From an uncultured Pseudodesulfovibrio sp. (GTDB lineage Bacteria; Desulfobacterota; Desulfovibrionia; Desulfovibrionales; Desulfovibrionaceae): a stretch of 7,477 nucleotides of DNA. Positions 5,448 to 7,477 of the stretch are shown here, in pieces. Below the pieces are notes generated by a model that worked only from the letters and a program-made list of their open reading frames with translations, was not told the DNA's origin and did no database searches. Position numbers and translations under genes: made by a program. Position 1 is the first letter of the stretch. Every line of letters begins with the position of its first letter. Where the stretch lies: NCBI GenBank assembly GCA_947259235.1, contig CAMYLL010000123.1, forward strand, positions 1-7,477. The letters run 5' to 3'.

Positions 5448-6527
5448 ATGGCTACTACCGTAATTCCCTTCGGCCCGCAGCATCCCGTCCTGCCCGAACC
5501 GGTCCACCTCACTCTCAAGGTCGAGGACGAGATCGTCAAGGAGGCCATTCCGGCTCTGGGCTACGTCCACCGCGGCCTGGAGAAGCTGGCCGACATCCGC
5601 GACTACCACCAGATGATCCAGGTCTGCGAACGCGTCTGCGGCATCTGCTCCATGATCCACGCCGTCTGCTACTCGCAGGCGATCGAGGAACTCATGGGCG
5701 TCGAAGTGCCCAAGCGCGCCCAGGTCCTGCGCGTCATCTGGTCCGAGCTGCATCGTACCCACTCCCACCTGCTCTGGCTGGGCCTGTTTGCCGATGCCTT
5801 CGGCTTCGAGTCCCTGTTCATGCAGTTCTGGAAGATCCGCGAGCGGATCATGGACATCAACGAGGCCACCACCGGCAGCCGCGTCATCGTGTCCGTGAAC
5901 GTCATCGGCGGCGTGCGCGCAGACCTCTCCCCCGAGCAGATTCGCTGGATCCTCAGCGAAGTGGACATCGTGGAGAAGGAAGTCCGCGCCCTGCAGGACA
6001 CCATCATGAACGACTACACCGTCAAGGCCCGTACCGTGGGCGTTGGCGTGCTCTCCAAGGAAAACGCCTACCTCCTGGGCGCTGCCGGTCCCACCCTGCG
6101 CGGCTCCGGCGTGGCGCAGGACATGCGCATGCTCGGCTACGGCGGCTACTCGGAGATCGACTTCGAGCCTGTGGTCGAGACCTCGGGCGACTGCTGGGCC
6201 CGGTCCACCGTCCGCTTCCGCGAGACCCTGCAGTCCATGGACCTCGTCCGCCAGGCCATAGCCAAGCTCCCCGAGGGCGAGCTGGCCGCCAAGGTCAAGG
6301 GCAACCCGCCCGAGGGCGAAGTCTACACCCGTGTGGAGCAGCCGCGCGGCGAGTGCGTCTACTACATCAAGGGCAACGGCACCAAGCACCTTGACCGGCT
6401 GCGCATCCGCACGCCCACGTTTGCCAACATCCCGCCGCTGCTGGCCATGCTGCCCGGCTGCGAGCTGGCAGACGTGCCGGTCATCGTCCTTTCCATCGAC
6501 CCGTGCATCAGCTGCACTGAACGCTAA
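5448..6527 (+). CDS. echE: Ech hydrogenase large subunit EchE (Ni-Fe active site)
   Basis: This 359-residue protein is the catalytic subunit that holds the Ni-Fe(CN)2CO centre and interconverts H2 with protons and electrons. The start of the family pattern is PFGPQHP (7-13), then YVHRGLEKL (39-47). The N-terminal ligand pair is Cys64 and Cys67 in CERVCGICSMIHA (60-72), and the C-terminal pair is Cys353 and Cys356 in DPCISCTER (351-359). Other recognisable parts are WSELHRTHSHLLWLG (98-112) and GAAGPTLRGSGV (211-222). The chain stops exactly at the Arg after the last ligand pair, so there is no C-terminal extension to be cleaved by a maturation protease, as in several group 4 Ech/CooH-type enzymes. 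Metal insertion would still need Hyp proteins, which are not in this window. It has a GGGGAGG ribosome site before ATG 5448 and is followed 12 bp later by echF. Confidence 0.97.
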   Translation: MATTVIPFGPQHPVLPEPVHLTLKVEDEIVKEAIPALGYVHRGLEKLADIRDYHQMIQVCERVCGICSMIHAVCYSQAIEELMGVEVPKRAQVLRVIWSELHRTHSHLLWLGLFADAFGFESLFMQFWKIRERIMDINEATTGSRVIVSVNVIGGVRADLSPEQIRWILSEVDIVEKEVRALQDTIMNDYTVKARTVGVGVLSKENAYLLGAAGPTLRGSGVAQDMRMLGYGGYSEIDFEPVVETSGDCWARSTVRFRETLQSMDLVRQAIAKLPEGELAAKVKGNPPEGEVYTRVEQPRGECVYYIKGNGTKHLDRLRIRTPTFANIPPLLAMLPGCELADVPVIVLSIDPCISCTER

Positions 6528-6539
6528 GGAGGGACCGAT

Positions 6540-6995
6540 ATGCTGTTTACACCCACAGTCATCAAGAACCTGCTGAAGAAACCGGCCACGCGCCTGTATC
6601 CCTTCACTGTCCGCGAGCCTTTCCCCAACTACCGGGGCGAGCTCTATATCGACATCGACGGCTGCATCTTCTGCGGTACTTGCTCGCGCAAGTGCCCCAG
6701 CCAGTGCATCGAGGTCGACAAGAACGAGGGGACGTGGACCTGCAACCCCCACGCCTGCGTCTACTGCGGCATCTGCCGGGACAGCTGCCCGACCAAGTGC
6801 CTGCACATGAAAGACGTGCACCGCAAGCCCATGACCGAGCGGATCATGATGGTCGAAAAGGGCGAGCCGCCCAAGCCCAAGAAGAAGGCCGCCGCTGCCG
6901 AGGCCCCCAAGGCCGCCGACAAGAAGGCCGAGCCTGCCAAGGCCGACGACAAGAAAGCCGAGCCCGCCACGGCGGACAAGGCCAAGAAGAAATAG
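6540..6995 (+). CDS. echF: Ech hydrogenase ferredoxin-like subunit EchF, 2x[4Fe-4S], with Lys/Ala-rich tail
   Basis: This 151-residue iron-sulfur subunit of the NuoI type probably receives electrons from, or gives them to, soluble ferredoxin and passes them to EchC. Two complete cluster motifs are present: Cys42, 45, 48, 52 (CIFCGTCSRKCP) and Cys73, 76, 79, 83 (CVYCGICRDSCP). By the usual ferredoxin ligand swap, Cys52 would belong to cluster II and Cys83 to cluster I. Extra cysteines are at 56, 68 and 87. The folded part appears to end near residue 108. Residues 112-151 form a low-complexity Lys/Ala/Pro/Glu/Asp tail containing two consecutive 10-residue repeats (127-136 and 137-146) and a final KAKKK, probably disordered and unnecessary for cluster binding. 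AAGGAGGG (6526-6533), overlapping the echE stop, is a strong ribosome site for ATG 6540. It is last in the operon, 26 bp before the terminator. Confidence 0.95.
   Translation: MLFTPTVIKNLLKKPATRLYPFTVREPFPNYRGELYIDIDGCIFCGTCSRKCPSQCIEVDKNEGTWTCNPHACVYCGICRDSCPTKCLHMKDVHRKPMTERIMMVEKGEPPKPKKKAAAAEAPKAADKKAEPAKADDKKAEPATADKAKKK
6918..6977 (+). repeat. 30-bp tandem repeat encoding the EchF tail
   Basis: Two in-frame copies of 30 bp (6918-6947 and 6948-6977) encode DKKAEPAKAD and DKKAEPATAD. They differ at a few bases, one of which changes Lys to Thr, so the duplication is not brand new or has been edited by drift. The length in codons keeps the frame, so copy-number change by slippage would shorten or lengthen the tail without breaking echF. 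Confidence 0.85.
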
Positions 6996-7021
6996 CGTCG
7001 ACCTGGGTTGTAAGAAATGAT

Positions 7022-7065
7022 GACGCCCCGTCCTCGTAAGAGGGCGGGGCGTCTTGTCTTTATTT
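7022..7065 (+). terminator. Intrinsic terminator of the ech operon, probably bidirectional
   Basis: GACGCCCCGTCCTC (7022-7035) pairs with GAGGGCGGGGCGTC (7040-7053) over 14 bp, including one T.G wobble, around a GTAA tetraloop. TTGTCTTTATTT (7054-7065) follows on the plus strand. On the minus strand the hairpin is followed by TCATTTCTTAC, also T-rich, so it may end transcripts of the converging chemoreceptor gene as well. Confidence 0.92.
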
Positions 7066-7116
7066 GTCGCAATGCGGGCCAGGGCTGCCGTGCCCGGACC
7101 CACCGTTGCGGGCGGG

Positions 7117-7477
7117 CTAGAATCGCCTTCGTCGTCGTCCATGGTCAGGGCCACGCCGCCGGGCTTGGCCGTGGGTTTGGACGAGGCCTGCGGGAGCTGC
7201 TTGGCCGGACGAGGCTTGACCACCTCGACCCGCGAGGACGGCGGCCGCTTGCCTGCGGAGCCGCTGACCTTGAAGAAGGCCGTGACCTGCTGCAATCCGT
7301 GGGCCTGGTTGGCCAGGTCGTTGGACGTGGCGGCCATCTCCTCGGAGGCGGCGGCGTTTTGCTGTACCACCTGGTCGAGCTGCTGCAAGGCGGTGTTTAT
7401 TTGATCCGCACCGGAGTCCTGCTCCTGGCTGGCCACGGCGATTTCCTTGATGAGCTGGGCGGTCTTCTGAATGTCCG
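7117..7477 (-). CDS. Methyl-accepting chemotaxis protein, C-terminal part, apparent stop-codon loss by frameshift
   Basis: The minus-strand reading frame entering from the right edge encodes the return helix of a chemoreceptor signalling bundle. It carries KTAQLIKEIAVASQEQDSGADQINTALQQLDQVVQQNAAASEEMAAT, including a methylation-helix-like ASEEMA segment, then LANQAHGLQQVTAFFKV, a Pro/Lys/Ser-rich linker and an acidic end, ALTMDDDEGD. The sensory and membrane parts and the hairpin tip lie outside the window. There is no CheR/CheB-tethering pentapeptide. The frame has no stop where the protein should end: after GGC GAT it reads TCT AGC, while TAG at 7119-7117 is out of frame by one base. A lost T in GATTTCTAG would explain this, giving an original end of GDF. 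I set the end at that TAG; the actual frame stays open through the terminator and antisense to echF and echE to 5370. A sequencing error is as likely as a mutation. Confidence 0.8.
   Translation of the reverse strand, partial: GHSEDRPAHQGNRRGQPGAGLRCGSNKHRLAAARPGGTAKRRRLRGDGRHVQRPGQPGPRIAAGHGLLQGQRLRRQAAAVLAGRGGQASSGQAAPAGLVQTHGQARRRGPDHGRRRRRF

Noticed and set aside
1853..6995. Idea that the hydrogenase cluster is a CO-oxidising Coo or formate hydrogenlyase type, or a novel complex
   Set aside because: The order NuoL-, NuoH-, NuoB-, NuoC-, large- and ferredoxin-like is the Ech order; Coo places the ferredoxin-like subunit before the NuoC-like one, and no CO dehydrogenase or formate dehydrogenase gene is present. 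Six subunits of normal type make it a canonical Ech.
5370..7117. Very long minus-strand open frame across echF and echE, continuous with the chemoreceptor
   Set aside because: It is antisense to two genes with complete catalytic motifs, and its translation is low-complexity Gly/Leu/Val/Ala/Asp typical of the shadow of a GC-rich codon pattern. It is open because of codon bias, not because it encodes protein.
1..7477. CRISPR arrays, insertion sequences, phage or defence genes
   Set aside because: I saw no regularly spaced direct repeats, no transposase motifs with terminal inverted repeats, and no toxin-antitoxin or defence-like proteins.

Overview
The window looks like chromosomal DNA from a sulfate-reducing deltaproteobacterium of the Desulfovibrionaceae (Desulfovibrio or Pseudodesulfovibrio-like). 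The reasons are a complete Ech-type [NiFe] hydrogenase operon, GC-rich coding with strong G/C third positions, a methyl-accepting chemotaxis protein with an acidic Asp/Glu tail, and a sulfonucleotide-reductase-like gene. The genus is an inference from protein character, because no rRNA or other taxonomic marker is present.

Layout. Positions 1-118 hold nothing recognisable. A minus-strand block follows: tRNA-Arg(ACG) at 167-243 with its own intrinsic terminator (119-157) and promoter (259-286), then a small FMN-binding split-barrel protein of the pyridoxamine 5'-phosphate oxidase family (295-750). This gene diverges across a 90-bp gap, with overlapping -10 elements on the two strands, from a plus-strand APS/PAPS-reductase-family gene (841-1524). 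A 328-bp intergenic region contains a nested dyad, a candidate promoter and a structured leader.

From 1853 to 6995 lies echABCDEF, six tightly packed genes in canonical Ech order: antiporter-like subunit, NuoH-like subunit, NuoB-like small subunit, NuoC-like subunit, Ni-Fe large subunit, and 2x[4Fe-4S] ferredoxin-like subunit. Together they form a membrane complex that couples electron transfer between ferredoxin and protons/H2 to ion translocation. Electrons pass through EchF clusters and the EchC proximal cluster to the Ni-Fe site in EchE, while EchA and EchB provide the membrane part. All key ligands are intact, so the operon appears functional.

The operon ends in a strong GNRA-capped hairpin (7022-7065). 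It converges on the C-terminal end of a minus-strand methyl-accepting chemotaxis protein, cut by the window edge. That gene seems to have lost its stop codon by one base.

I do not see an undescribed multi-gene system; the main content is a well-known enzyme complex. The items most worth a second look are the missing chemoreceptor stop codon, the 11-base perfect anti-Shine-Dalgarno match in a hairpin loop ahead of echA, the repeated Lys/Ala tail of EchF, and the mixed APS-reductase/CysD-like signatures of the 841-1524 gene.
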